A stretch of 64,000 bases of DNA, taken from positions 372,001 to 436,000 of the forward strand of contig NC_005956.1 in NCBI RefSeq assembly GCF_000046705.1, read 5' to 3'. Under the pieces are notes generated by a model. It was not told the origin of the DNA. It saw only the letters and a program-made list of their open reading frames with translations, and did no database searches. Of this stretch, positions 24,473-32,206 are shown one piece after another (within the stretch, counting starts at the first letter, position 1; the number at the start of each line of letters is the position of its first letter). The translations under genes and the position numbers were made by a program. Source of the DNA: Bartonella henselae str. Houston-1 (GTDB lineage Bacteria; Pseudomonadota; Alphaproteobacteria; Rhizobiales; Rhizobiaceae).

Positions 24473-25227
24473 TGTACACCCCCAAAGATTTGCTCTCTTA
24501 AGCATGCCAATCCTCTGGAGGTGATTTTCGTTGAAGGGAGCACCTTTTCTGTACCATCCGGTCTTTGAATGGTGATAGCAGGGCAATCCATAAAGCCTTT
24601 CTTGATCTTGTCCTGATAAGGTAACAGAGGCGCCCCTGGAGCTCGTCGATAGACCCAGTCATGTTTGCGCAAGTAATCGGTTAAGTCCTTTGGTCGCACC
24701 TCCAACATCTTCGCCGCTTCAATTAAACCAAACAGACCATCAGAACGTTTTAACCCTTCCAAAGCCTCTGCTTTTGGTGCTAATTCTGCAATAACATGGT
24801 CTTTTTGCTCGATTTGACTTTGTAGGTGATTCAAGACACCAAGTAATGCTTCGGGTTTGGAGTAATCAACTTGTGGAGGGGCTATCTGTGGTGTTGCTAC
24901 TTGTTTTAACCGTCTTTCACATTCGATAAAGTATAAACGAGCTTCTCTACCTTTCTTATTATTTTCAAGCATAGAGAGCTCTTTGGCTACGCTTAAAGTC
25001 AGATGATAATCTTTACGATTGTGACCACCTCTGCCTTTGCTCCCCAAAATCGGGGAGCAAACAAAATCTTGATTTTCTAATAAATTATATTTGTTGATAC
25101 GGTCAGTAATCCAAGTAGAGAAATCTTTTCCTATTTCCAAAAACGTATGTAATTCACGTGCATTTACCGTCTGAACAGTGTCGCCACCAATACTGGTTTG
25201 ATATATGTCGATTAAATATTGTGCCAT
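24469..25227 (-). CDS. ant: Full-length AntA-KilAC antirepressor, cassette F
   Basis: 252 residues starting MAQYLIDIYQTS, a second N-terminal type shared with cassettes H and J. AntA domain about 1-115 (VNARELHTFLEIGKDFSTWI, YHLTLSVAKELSMLENNKKG), coiled-coil linker, KilAC domain from about 165. The linker has an extra repeat (ATPQIAPPQVDYSKPEALLG). It is the last gene of array 2 and the only full-length one there. Private inverted repeat at 25,036-25,061; translation predicted to be controlled by C4 leader F. Confidence 0.88.
   Translation of the reverse strand: MAQYLIDIYQTSIGGDTVQTVNARELHTFLEIGKDFSTWITDRINKYNLLENQDFVCSPILGSKGRGGHNRKDYHLTLSVAKELSMLENNKKGREARLYFIECERRLKQVATPQIAPPQVDYSKPEALLGVLNHLQSQIEQKDHVIAELAPKAEALEGLKRSDGLFGLIEAAKMLEVRPKDLTDYLRKHDWVYRRAPGAPLLPYQDKIKKGFMDCPAITIQRPDGTEKVLPSTKITSRGLACLREQIFGGVQ
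25036..25061 (-). repeat. Private inverted repeat in antirepressor F
   Basis: Perfect ten-base arms TTTGCTCCCC and GGGGAGCAAA around six bases. Its nearest relative is the repeat of cassette J, which differs by one base pair in each arm (TTTGCTTCCC). Confidence 0.9.
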
Positions 25228-25505
25228 GATTTGGCTCCTATGTGCTTAAAGGTTTTTCATTGACACTCTATGAAGAGCGCCGGGTGCTGAAAAACACGGC
25301 ACATAGCCCGTCGTTATGCCTTTCCCATAAGGGTATTGTATAGCATAACCACACCCGACGATATTATTATATGCCTGTAGCATATAATGAGTCAAAGCTT
25401 TTAATTGGCGGTGAAAAGACTGTTTCGGCAATCTATCCGCTATGTGTTTAAGGTGTTTTTCAAGCACCTGATTCGACAATAGACATAATGTTGACATGTT
25501 GTCAA
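25228..25505 (-). ncRNA. c4: C4-type antisense RNA leader, cassette F
   Basis: Promoter TTGACA 25,500-25,505 and TATTGT 25,476-25,481. a1 25,455-25,462, b1 25,440-25,446; core 25,279-25,359 with inner stem GTTATGC/GCATAAC; b' 25,300-25,306, a' 25,288-25,295; a2 25,252-25,259, b2 25,238-25,244 before gene F. Code: UGAAAAAC + CACAUAG. Confidence 0.85.
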
Positions 25506-25800
25506 ACAAAAAATTAAAATATTGACGAGCTTCATGTCCTTTATCATTACGTTCGATCATGGAAAGGTGTTTAGCCATGTCTAAGGTAATGTGGTATTCT
25601 TTTACTTTTCCACCGTTTTCTAAATTTTTAGAAAGCGTTATAAAGTTTATGTTTTCCAAAAACTTACATTCTTTAATGCGATTTTTAATCCAGTCATTAA
25701 AGCGGGCTTTTATCTCTAAAAATGCATGCAATTCGCGTGCATTGACTGTTTGAACAATCTCTTGTCCAATTGCTTGTTCTGATATTTTAATGAGAGTCAT
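25246..25800 (-). CDS. 3'-truncated antirepressor fused in frame to the next C4 region, cassette G
   Basis: 184 residues. AntA domain to HEARQYF, then read-through of C4 element F (NFLFDNMSTLCLLSNQVLEK). The AntA coding part is almost the same as that of cassette K, including an identical inverted repeat, but the two leaders have different codes. Likely a 5' donor cassette or an AntA-only protein. Confidence 0.7.
   Translation of the reverse strand: MTLIKISEQAIGQEIVQTVNARELHAFLEIKARFNDWIKNRIKECKFLENINFITLSKNLENGGKVKEYHITLDMAKHLSMIERNDKGHEARQYFNFLFDNMSTLCLLSNQVLEKHLKHIADRLPKQSFHRQLKALTHYMLQAYNNIVGCGYAIQYPYGKGITTGYVPCFSAPGALHRVSMKNL
25615..25636 (-). repeat. Inverted repeat in antirepressor G
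   Basis: Arms GTTTTCTAAA and TTTAGAAAGC (one mismatch) around TT. Identical to the repeat in cassette K at 39,236-39,257. Confidence 0.88.
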
Positions 25801-26076
25801 TGTAAACTCCTTGTGGGTTAGATGTTTGTTAATGACACTCGAAAAGAGTGCCGGGTGCTAACAAACACGGCCACAAGCCCGTCGCTATGCTTTTCCCATT
25901 AAGGGTATTTTATGGCATAGCTACACCCGACAAGCCATTTATATGCTATACGCATATAATGAGTCAAAGCCTTTAATGCGCGGAGAAAAGATTGTGTCGG
26001 CAATCTACCCGCTTGTGGATTCAAGGTGTTTGTTAGGCCCCTGATTCGATTATTCATATTGTCGCCACATTGTCAA
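25801..26076 (-). ncRNA. c4: C4-type antisense RNA leader, cassette G
   Basis: Promoter TTGACA 26,071-26,076 with AATAAT near 26,049-26,054. a1 26,028-26,035, b1 26,012-26,018; core 25,850-25,931; b' 25,871-25,877, a' 25,859-25,866; a2 25,824-25,831, b2 25,810-25,816. Code: UAACAAAC + CCACAAG. Confidence 0.85.
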
Positions 26077-26184
26077 GCAGTAATATTACATTTTTCTCAA
26101 TTATATAAGTACGTCTTTACTTCATTTGTCGACTCGCTTTAGATTTTCCGCTTCACTTTTTTATTTATAGCGGAGGGGAAAATA

Positions 26185-27258
26185 ATGCTTGATACACTTA
26201 ATATAATTGCGATGATCGTGTGCTTGTTATCATTGCCAATGATGATTGTCGGACTCGTTTTAGTATGTATAAAGAAATGGCGGAAAAACGGACTAAAAAC
26301 TCTTGGTATTGGAGTTCTATTATTTATCAGCTCTGCAATAGTAGGTGCTTCTGTACACAAAGACAAACCAGATCAAGTTGCACACAATAATGAAATTGTT
26401 TCTTCTTCCTCAACTTCGTCAATAGATGTTAGCTCTCAAGATGAAAGCATGACTCAGGTACCAGCTGAGAGTATTGATAAACAAATCACCTCCATTCAAG
26501 ACAATAAATCAGATGAAAATGATGGATTAGGCTTTTGGGGATGGTTTTGGTTAATTTTCTTTGCGTTTTTTGCATTTTCCATTTTCGCTTATTGGCAAGA
26601 TAAACGCAAAAAACGTTTTGAAGAGAAAGTTCCAGAACAGGTTTCAATGTCGCTCCCTCCTGCACATCCTTCTTCTTATTTCTCAGTCGTTAATAAAACA
26701 TCTCCGGCATTTAAAAACGAACGATTGGAAAAGGGGATCAAGATTTTTCTCCTTTGTGCTCTATTGATTGGGGGCGTAGTAGCAATAATAAGTATTTCAC
26801 CATGGTTATTAGTAGCCACTATTATTGTTTTACTTTTGGGGGTCGCTGTCCATTCTGAAAATAAAAAAGTAAAGCTTTTTGAAGAACAAGTTGCGATGTT
26901 GCAACCAGACATTCCTCCCTCTAATTTTGAGGAAGGATGTAAAATGCTTCAAGAACTTGACGCAAGTGAGTATGATTATCGTTTAGCACGCAATGAAAAA
27001 CTGTTGGGAGTTCAAGAACGCGTTTCCTTTGATATTAGTAAAAAGACCAGACTTTTGGGACGTCTTTTGGTTACAGATAAAGCTATTGTATTTGAAAGTC
27101 CCGAAAGGAATGAAAGGACTACTTGGACACGAATTGCATCAGTAGCTATAACATACAAAGGATGCCAAATCAGTCGCCGTACCGGTGTTCCACTGAATTA
27201 CCAATTCACTGCTTTTTCAAGTCCAAGGTTTACAGCAGTAATTCGAACGCTTGGATAG
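26185..27258 (+). CDS. Membrane protein of unknown function (prophage cargo gene)
   Basis: 357 residues with a strong Shine-Dalgarno (GGAGGGG) before the ATG. Membrane segments at about 5-28 and 38-55, a Ser/Thr-rich stretch, then segments near 113-132 and 183-222. The C-terminal 100 residues are soluble and contain KTRLLGRLLVTDKAIVFESPERNERTTWTRI, reminiscent of GRAM/PH-like membrane domains. It is transcribed against the late operon between head and tail modules, typical of a lysogenic cargo gene. Function unknown. Confidence 0.65.
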   Translation: MLDTLNIIAMIVCLLSLPMMIVGLVLVCIKKWRKNGLKTLGIGVLLFISSAIVGASVHKDKPDQVAHNNEIVSSSSTSSIDVSSQDESMTQVPAESIDKQITSIQDNKSDENDGLGFWGWFWLIFFAFFAFSIFAYWQDKRKKRFEEKVPEQVSMSLPPAHPSSYFSVVNKTSPAFKNERLEKGIKIFLLCALLIGGVVAIISISPWLLVATIIVLLLGVAVHSENKKVKLFEEQVAMLQPDIPPSNFEEGCKMLQELDASEYDYRLARNEKLLGVQERVSFDISKKTRLLGRLLVTDKAIVFESPERNERTTWTRIASVAITYKGCQISRRTGVPLNYQFTAFSSPRFTAVIRTLG

Positions 27259-27293
27259 CCTTATTGATTTTAAACACACCAAACAAAGATACC

Positions 27294-27647
27294 TCATTGT
27301 TTTTGCTCCCGTAAAATAAGTTTATACATACCGGATTCTGAAGCTTGGACATCTGAGACAATGAAGTATTCTTGAGAGGCGTCTTCAGTGTTTTCAGGCG
27401 CCATCACAACAACGCTATCTTGAGGTTTTGGTGGTATTCCCCCGATATCATTGATACAAAGATCAAGTTCCTTTTTTGCGATTGTGGTGGGGATTCTGCC
27501 ACCAGCCTCCGATTCCGAATGTTTAATGGTGTAAATCGCTGTAATTTGAAACGATTGTTGATTATCCTTTCGCGTGTAGATGACGGGTTGCCCAAAGGTG
27601 TTGCGCACGTCTTGAATCATTTTATGAAGCAACCCATGCCATCGCAT
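27294..27647 (-). CDS. Head-tail joining type protein
   Basis: 117 residues from MRWHGLLHKMIQDVRNTFGQ; GGAGG stands eight bases before this ATG, which touches the capsid stop. The sequence (PVIYTRKDNQQSFQITAIYT, ELDLCINDIGGIPPKPQDSV, EYFIVSDVQASESGMYKLIL) fits the head-tail joining/FII-like proteins at this position. It is the last head gene before the insertion at 23.3-27.3 kb. Confidence 0.65.
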   Translation of the reverse strand: MRWHGLLHKMIQDVRNTFGQPVIYTRKDNQQSFQITAIYTIKHSESEAGGRIPTTIAKKELDLCINDIGGIPPKPQDSVVVMAPENTEDASQEYFIVSDVQASESGMYKLILREQKQ

Positions 27648-27648
27648 G

Positions 27649-28725
27649 TTATTTTCCTCCACTGACCGCTTTAAAGAGCATTTCAGGACGCGTGCAAATA
27701 TAAAGCGGATAGCTATAGACCTCCGGTTTTACCCATGCATTACGGTCGTTATCAACGATCAACATGGTGTAGAGAGGTTTTCCAACCGTGTTGGCAAAAT
27801 CCAAACTTTCTCCTGGTGCAAAGGTTTTTTGAAACACTCCCGGTGCATTGGCAGGCAAGAATTGACATTCATCAGGCTTAATGCCTATGGCGCGCTTTGT
27901 TCCAGCCTTCGCACTCACATTATAGTTGTGAATGCTCCGGTAATTAATGAAAGTGACGCCCGCAAAGTCAAAACTGCCAAAGCTCCCAGAGCCAATCGCA
28001 CTTGGTGTTGCAACACCTCCAGCACTATTTAAAGTTTGTGCAAGAGCTGTGTTGAGATAAGTCTCACGAATTGTTTTATGGTTTTTCAATTTGGAGAAAA
28101 ATTCATTTCCACAAAGCCCAATAATGCGTGAACGATCAGAAAATGCTCCCTTTGAAGCTTCAATCATTTTCATAATGACTTGATCAACATGATCCGCAAC
28201 ATTTGTTGTTTCATTATTGAGTTTAAAATCAATCGGCTTTGGTGGTGCGATTTCCCATTCCTTGTACCAATCGACAATAACAGAGCCATCGGCATCAAGC
28301 ACAACACCCTGGACAGCGCCAAGTTGCATGTTTTCCCATGTCAATTCGATTTCAGAAATCAGTTTCTTTTGTTTTCTGGCAATATATTTCATTGCCGTCT
28401 CTAACTGGTCTTCTGTACCAAATTCCCGTCGGTTCTGGATTTCCTCTGATTTCACCGTATCACTTTTGGCAATACGTGTTGTTTTGAAAAAGCGGAGATT
28501 CCGCCCATCTCTATCACCTTCAACCAAGGGGGCGCCACGTTCACTGGTTTGAATCAAGGACAATGTATTGTCACGTCTTTCAATACCAACCACTGTGGTG
28601 CTTGTTTCCACTTCCTCAAAAAGATTAAGAGAACTAATGAGACCCGGTTGAAACTCATAGTTTTCAATCGCTTTCATCATTGTGGTGGCAGAGAAAGCAT
28701 CATGTTTAAAAAAATTCATATCCAT
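27649..28725 (-). CDS. Major capsid protein, lambda gpE type
   Basis: 358 residues with the gpE-family pattern: FSATTMMKAIENYEFQPGLI, ERGAPLVEGDRDGRNLRFFK, the central ENMQLGAVQGVVLDADGSVI and C-terminal FINYRSIHNYNVSAKAGTKR. It builds the icosahedral head on the scaffold encoded upstream. Shine-Dalgarno AGGAG precedes the ATG. Confidence 0.93.
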   Translation of the reverse strand: MDMNFFKHDAFSATTMMKAIENYEFQPGLISSLNLFEEVETSTTVVGIERRDNTLSLIQTSERGAPLVEGDRDGRNLRFFKTTRIAKSDTVKSEEIQNRREFGTEDQLETAMKYIARKQKKLISEIELTWENMQLGAVQGVVLDADGSVIVDWYKEWEIAPPKPIDFKLNNETTNVADHVDQVIMKMIEASKGAFSDRSRIIGLCGNEFFSKLKNHKTIRETYLNTALAQTLNSAGGVATPSAIGSGSFGSFDFAGVTFINYRSIHNYNVSAKAGTKRAIGIKPDECQFLPANAPGVFQKTFAPGESLDFANTVGKPLYTMLIVDNDRNAWVKPEVYSYPLYICTRPEMLFKAVSGGK

Positions 28726-28737
28726 GTGCGCATTCTC

Positions 28738-29106
28738 CTATCGAAATAGAATGTTGTTATGGTCTTCTAAAAACTGAATGGCATCTTTCTTCTGATCGTC
28801 TGTGATGGCATCTGGCCATAGCAGTTCAGAAGCTTTTACGGTGCATAAGCGTGCTGTAATCACCGCGCGTTGATCTGCCTCTGTTGCATCAACAGTGGCA
28901 AAAGAAATCCCAACAGGTCTTGTACTGCCATCTGATGCTGATGGATTAAGAGGAACATATTTTCCTGTTGCCATTATTTTTCCCATAACAGTGCCGGCTT
29001 CAATGAATGCTCCTGATGCAAATATCACTTCTTCATTGGACATATCCGGATCGTAGGGTCCAAGATAAGCACCATTGCGTACGTCTTCATAAAAAACTTG
29101 ACTCAT
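28738..29106 (-). CDS. Head decoration protein D
   Basis: 122 residues from MSQVFYEDVRNGAYLGPYDP, with GGAGGG upstream; overlaps the scaffold stop as ATGA. Lambda gpD family (GAFIEAGTVMGKIMATGKYV, PVGISFATVDATEADQRAVI). Decoration proteins stabilise the expanded capsid. Confidence 0.85.
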   Translation of the reverse strand: MSQVFYEDVRNGAYLGPYDPDMSNEEVIFASGAFIEAGTVMGKIMATGKYVPLNPSASDGSTRPVGISFATVDATEADQRAVITARLCTVKASELLWPDAITDDQKKDAIQFLEDHNNILFR

Positions 29107-29516
29107 TTTATTGCCCTCCAAGCTGTTTCCCATTTTGCATGAATTTTTTCCTTGCTCGTCCCATCCCTATGAGGAGCTGTGGTTGATAGTTTTAAAGATG
29201 CGCTTTTCGAGACAGCGGCGGTTAAAACAACATTTTTTGCTTTCTCAACACTCATGCCGCTTTTAATGGCTTTTGCTGCATCAAAAGAAACGCCTAAGCG
29301 CTTTGCTTGCCTTTCAAGGTTTGTCAGTGCCTCGCCACGTTTTCTTTCCTTTTCAAGAGCAGCTTTTACGCTTTCCTGTTTATCTTCGTCCTCATCTTCG
29401 TCTTCGTCGAAGTCTTCATCAATGTCGCTCTTGTTTTCGTCCTCTTCGTCTTCGTTGATGACGTCGACAACTTTTTCATCATCATCTTCTTCGGCGCGGT
29501 ATTGTGTGCGTGCCAT
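29103..29516 (-). CDS. Putative head scaffold protein overlapping the protease gene
   Basis: 137 residues. Residues 8-48 are strongly acidic (runs of Asp and Glu such as DEDFDEDEDEDEDK); the rest is helical with KAALEKERKRGEALTNLERQ. The first 150 bases lie inside the 3' end of the protease gene in another frame. In lambda the scaffold Nu3 is encoded within the protease gene C in the same frame; here the overlap is out of frame. Role inferred from position between protease and decoration gene. Confidence 0.65.
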   Translation of the reverse strand: MARTQYRAEEDDDEKVVDVINEDEEDENKSDIDEDFDEDEDEDEDKQESVKAALEKERKRGEALTNLERQAKRLGVSFDAAKAIKSGMSVEKAKNVVLTAAVSKSASLKLSTTAPHRDGTSKEKIHAKWETAWRAIK

Positions 29517-30409
29517 GTGTTTTGTCCTTCTTTTGTTGCTGTTGGGGTTTGTGATATGGAATCCGTTAAGGCTTCCAAAGCTTGCGCAAGGGTGCCCTGC
29601 GCATCTGCTAATCCAAGCTCTAAAGCTTGGATGCCTATAAAAGTTTCTGCTTTTGTGTCACGAATTGCGTCCGCACTCAGAGGTCTGTTTTTTGCAACCC
29701 AATCGACAAACATCTCGTAGAGCAGGGCACAATCGGCTTGCATTTTTATCTGTGCTGTATCGCTCAAGGGTTCGTGAGAATTGCCATGCGTTTTGTGATC
29801 ACCTTCAAAAACAAAGGTCCATTTAAGTCCCTGTTTCTCATCTGCAAGAGATTGGTCAAGATGGGCGCAAACAACCCCAATGGAACCCACAACACCTGTG
29901 CGTGCAATCCATATTTGAGAAGCTGCACAAGCAATGGCATAAGCTGCCGAACAAGCAAATTCATTGGCATGCGCCCAAATGGGCTTGGCATATTGTTTTG
30001 AAAGGGTTTGAAACTCTTCAACCAAATCAAAGATGCCACCGGCTTCTCCACCACCACTATCAATATCAAGTAAGACAGCATTCACATCAGGCTGTGCAAT
30101 GGCTTCACGAAAAGAAGCCCTTAAACCTTCATAAGAAGTCAAGCCCGATAAAGCTCCAAGCCATGCGCTACGGCGTACAAGTGTGCCATGAACCGGTATG
30201 ATGGCAATATTGTTTTGGACCACGTAAGTTTCTGGTGGTCTGAAAGCTTCTGTATTACCTTGCGAATAAGCTTCAATGGGAAACTTTTCACCTGCAAAAA
30301 GGCGTGGTGCAAGAGCATTAAGGATGATATCAAGCTTTGTGGAGGCAAGCATGTGTGGAACCACAAAAAGCCGTGATGCCAAAAACGGCATGTCGAGATT
30401 ATTCACCAT
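29366..30409 (-). CDS. Phage capsid maturation protease, S49 (SppA/gpC) family
   Basis: 347 residues from MVNNLDMPFLASRLFVVPHM, overlapping the portal stop. The S49 fold is visible: LLDIDSGGGEAGGIFDLV, catalytic Ser154 in EFACSAAYAIACAASQI, GSIGVV, and probable catalytic Lys206 in GDHKTHGN. It trims head proteins during maturation. The C-terminal 40 residues are very rich in Lys, Thr and Met because they are read across the acidic codons of the scaffold frame. Confidence 0.9.
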   Translation of the reverse strand: MVNNLDMPFLASRLFVVPHMLASTKLDIILNALAPRLFAGEKFPIEAYSQGNTEAFRPPETYVVQNNIAIIPVHGTLVRRSAWLGALSGLTSYEGLRASFREAIAQPDVNAVLLDIDSGGGEAGGIFDLVEEFQTLSKQYAKPIWAHANEFACSAAYAIACAASQIWIARTGVVGSIGVVCAHLDQSLADEKQGLKWTFVFEGDHKTHGNSHEPLSDTAQIKMQADCALLYEMFVDWVAKNRPLSADAIRDTKAETFIGIQALELGLADAQGTLAQALEALTDSISQTPTATKEGQNTWHAHNTAPKKMMMKKLSTSSTKTKRTKTRATLMKTSTKTKMRTKINRKA

Positions 30410-31955
30410 TTTTGTGTGCCTCGCTGCCTTGGTTGCTTTCATAAGTCTCTGAAGGGTCTGAATCTGTGGTATCAATTATTTGATTGTCACCAGAGGATGC
30501 CGCCATATCCGTATCAAAAGATAAACCGCGTGCACGAGCATCTGTGTGTTCTTCCTCAAGTTCGGCATGAATGCTGTCGATATCAAAGCCGCGCTCGGCC
30601 AGTGCCATGCGTCGTGTTTTCAAGCCTGCACGGATTTCTTCTTTTTCTGCCGAAATATCCTTGTTTGGATCAATCATTTCAAGGGGTGGTGCAAAGCTTT
30701 CACATTGAAGCCATGGCAAGGGATTTTCTTCCCATCCGGGTAAGTGAACGCGTCCAGAAAGTACTGCCATTTCAACAAAACGTTCCCAAACAATGCGGTT
30801 AAACTGAAAGGCAATGATATGTTCACGCCATTGTTTGACATGCCGTCTAAACTGAATGATAGAAGTTCGCACATTGGAAAAATTACCGCGCGTAACGTCT
30901 CCAGTAACAACGGCATAAGGCATATTGAGAGCCGAGCAAATTTTTAAAATATTGCGAAATTGGAAAGCCTCATAAGAACCTCCAACCTCAACAGGGGTTG
31001 AAAATGTAATTTGTTTTTCGCCATCCACCATGTTGACCGAGCCAGGGTAAATTTTATCCACGTCAGCTGCCTCTTCAGGCTTCTTTGGGAGCCTCGTTTG
31101 TTCACGATTCTCCTCTAATGCCGCATCATGAGATTCCTTTCCTGTAATAAACACTGCAAAAAGAGCCGCTGTCCTTTTTCGATCAAGTTCTGCATCGTCA
31201 TAGGATTCGAGTTGAAAGATCTTTGTCATAGAGCGCGTTATTTTGGGAGAACCGCGTAATTGTCCTGCGATACGGCGCTCTTTGATATGAAGGACCATTT
31301 CAGCAGGCACACGTATGCGGTCTTGGCTCTTAAAGGCTCTGTTTGCAGGGCAATCATCATAGGGATGATGTTCCCAGAAATGATAAGCAACACGCTTGCC
31401 ACTTGCATTAAACTCAATCCCCATACGAATGTAATTGCCTTCAGTTTCAGCAGGTCCATTGTAGGTAAGGTCCAGCATTTCGGTGGGATAAATTTGCAAT
31501 TGAAACGGCACACCAGAGCGCCCATAAAGGTCAACATAATGCAGCCTGACAAAACATTCTCCGGTTAAAAAAACCTCTCGTGCAATCGTTGCTTGTAGAC
31601 CATAAAAGTTGGCATCTTCATCGTAGTCTGCTTCATCAACCCATTGCCACCATAAGTCTAAAAGCTTTTTCTTTTCTTCTTGAAAACCTTCAATACGAGG
31701 ATAAGGTTTAATCCCATCACTCACAGCCGCAGAGACCCATTCCTCCGTTGCAGATCCATAAAGAGATTCATTGTCATAAAGCCATCTTGAACGGGCAACA
31801 ATGGTATCACCGCATTCTTCAATTGCTTTATTGATATGTTTTTTTGCGGGATCAAAACCACCCATGCGACGGCTTTTGCTTGCAGCTTCAAAAGGCGGAT
31901 TATGTTGACGAGAAATTGTAAAAAAGCCTGTGAGTTTATTGAAAAAGCCAGCCAT
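30399..31955 (-). CDS. Portal protein, lambda gpB family
   Basis: 518 residues, normal for the family. N-terminal RSRWLYDNESLYGSATEEWV, core RIAGQLRGSPKITRSMTKIF and YAVVTGDVTRGNFSNVRTSI, and C-terminal EWREHI-like region (RHVKQWREHIIAFQFNRIVW). The dodecameric portal is the DNA gate of the head. Its start overlaps gpW. Confidence 0.93.
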   Translation of the reverse strand: MAGFFNKLTGFFTISRQHNPPFEAASKSRRMGGFDPAKKHINKAIEECGDTIVARSRWLYDNESLYGSATEEWVSAAVSDGIKPYPRIEGFQEEKKKLLDLWWQWVDEADYDEDANFYGLQATIAREVFLTGECFVRLHYVDLYGRSGVPFQLQIYPTEMLDLTYNGPAETEGNYIRMGIEFNASGKRVAYHFWEHHPYDDCPANRAFKSQDRIRVPAEMVLHIKERRIAGQLRGSPKITRSMTKIFQLESYDDAELDRKRTAALFAVFITGKESHDAALEENREQTRLPKKPEEAADVDKIYPGSVNMVDGEKQITFSTPVEVGGSYEAFQFRNILKICSALNMPYAVVTGDVTRGNFSNVRTSIIQFRRHVKQWREHIIAFQFNRIVWERFVEMAVLSGRVHLPGWEENPLPWLQCESFAPPLEMIDPNKDISAEKEEIRAGLKTRRMALAERGFDIDSIHAELEEEHTDARARGLSFDTDMAASSGDNQIIDTTDSDPSETYESNQGSEAHKNGE

Positions 31956-32203
31956 TAATAGCCCCTAGAGATATTTAAATAAAAAACACGTGAACCTTTG
32001 CGTCCTTCAAGGTCCGCTATTTGCGTATTGATCATTTCAAGAGCTCTGCGCAGTTCCTCAACAGAGCGGTTGCTGACTTGCTTATCGCCGTGACGCACTG
32101 ATTGCGCTCCCGAATAAAGAGCCTCTTCAATTTGTTCTCGCCGCCTTTTTAAACTTTCCAGTCTGTCAGTTTTGCTGTTTACTTGGTTCAAGTCTGTGCG
32201 CAT
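31955..32203 (-). CDS. Head-tail joining protein gpW
   Basis: 82 residues of the lambda gpW family: LESLKRRREQIEEALYSGAQ, then VRHGDKQVSNRSVEELRRAL and the short C-terminus. gpW completes the filled head. It lies between terminase and portal, its usual place. Confidence 0.88.
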   Translation of the reverse strand: MRTDLNQVNSKTDRLESLKRRREQIEEALYSGAQSVRHGDKQVSNRSVEELRRALEMINTQIADLEGRKGSRVFYLNISRGY

Positions 32204-32206
32204 AAA

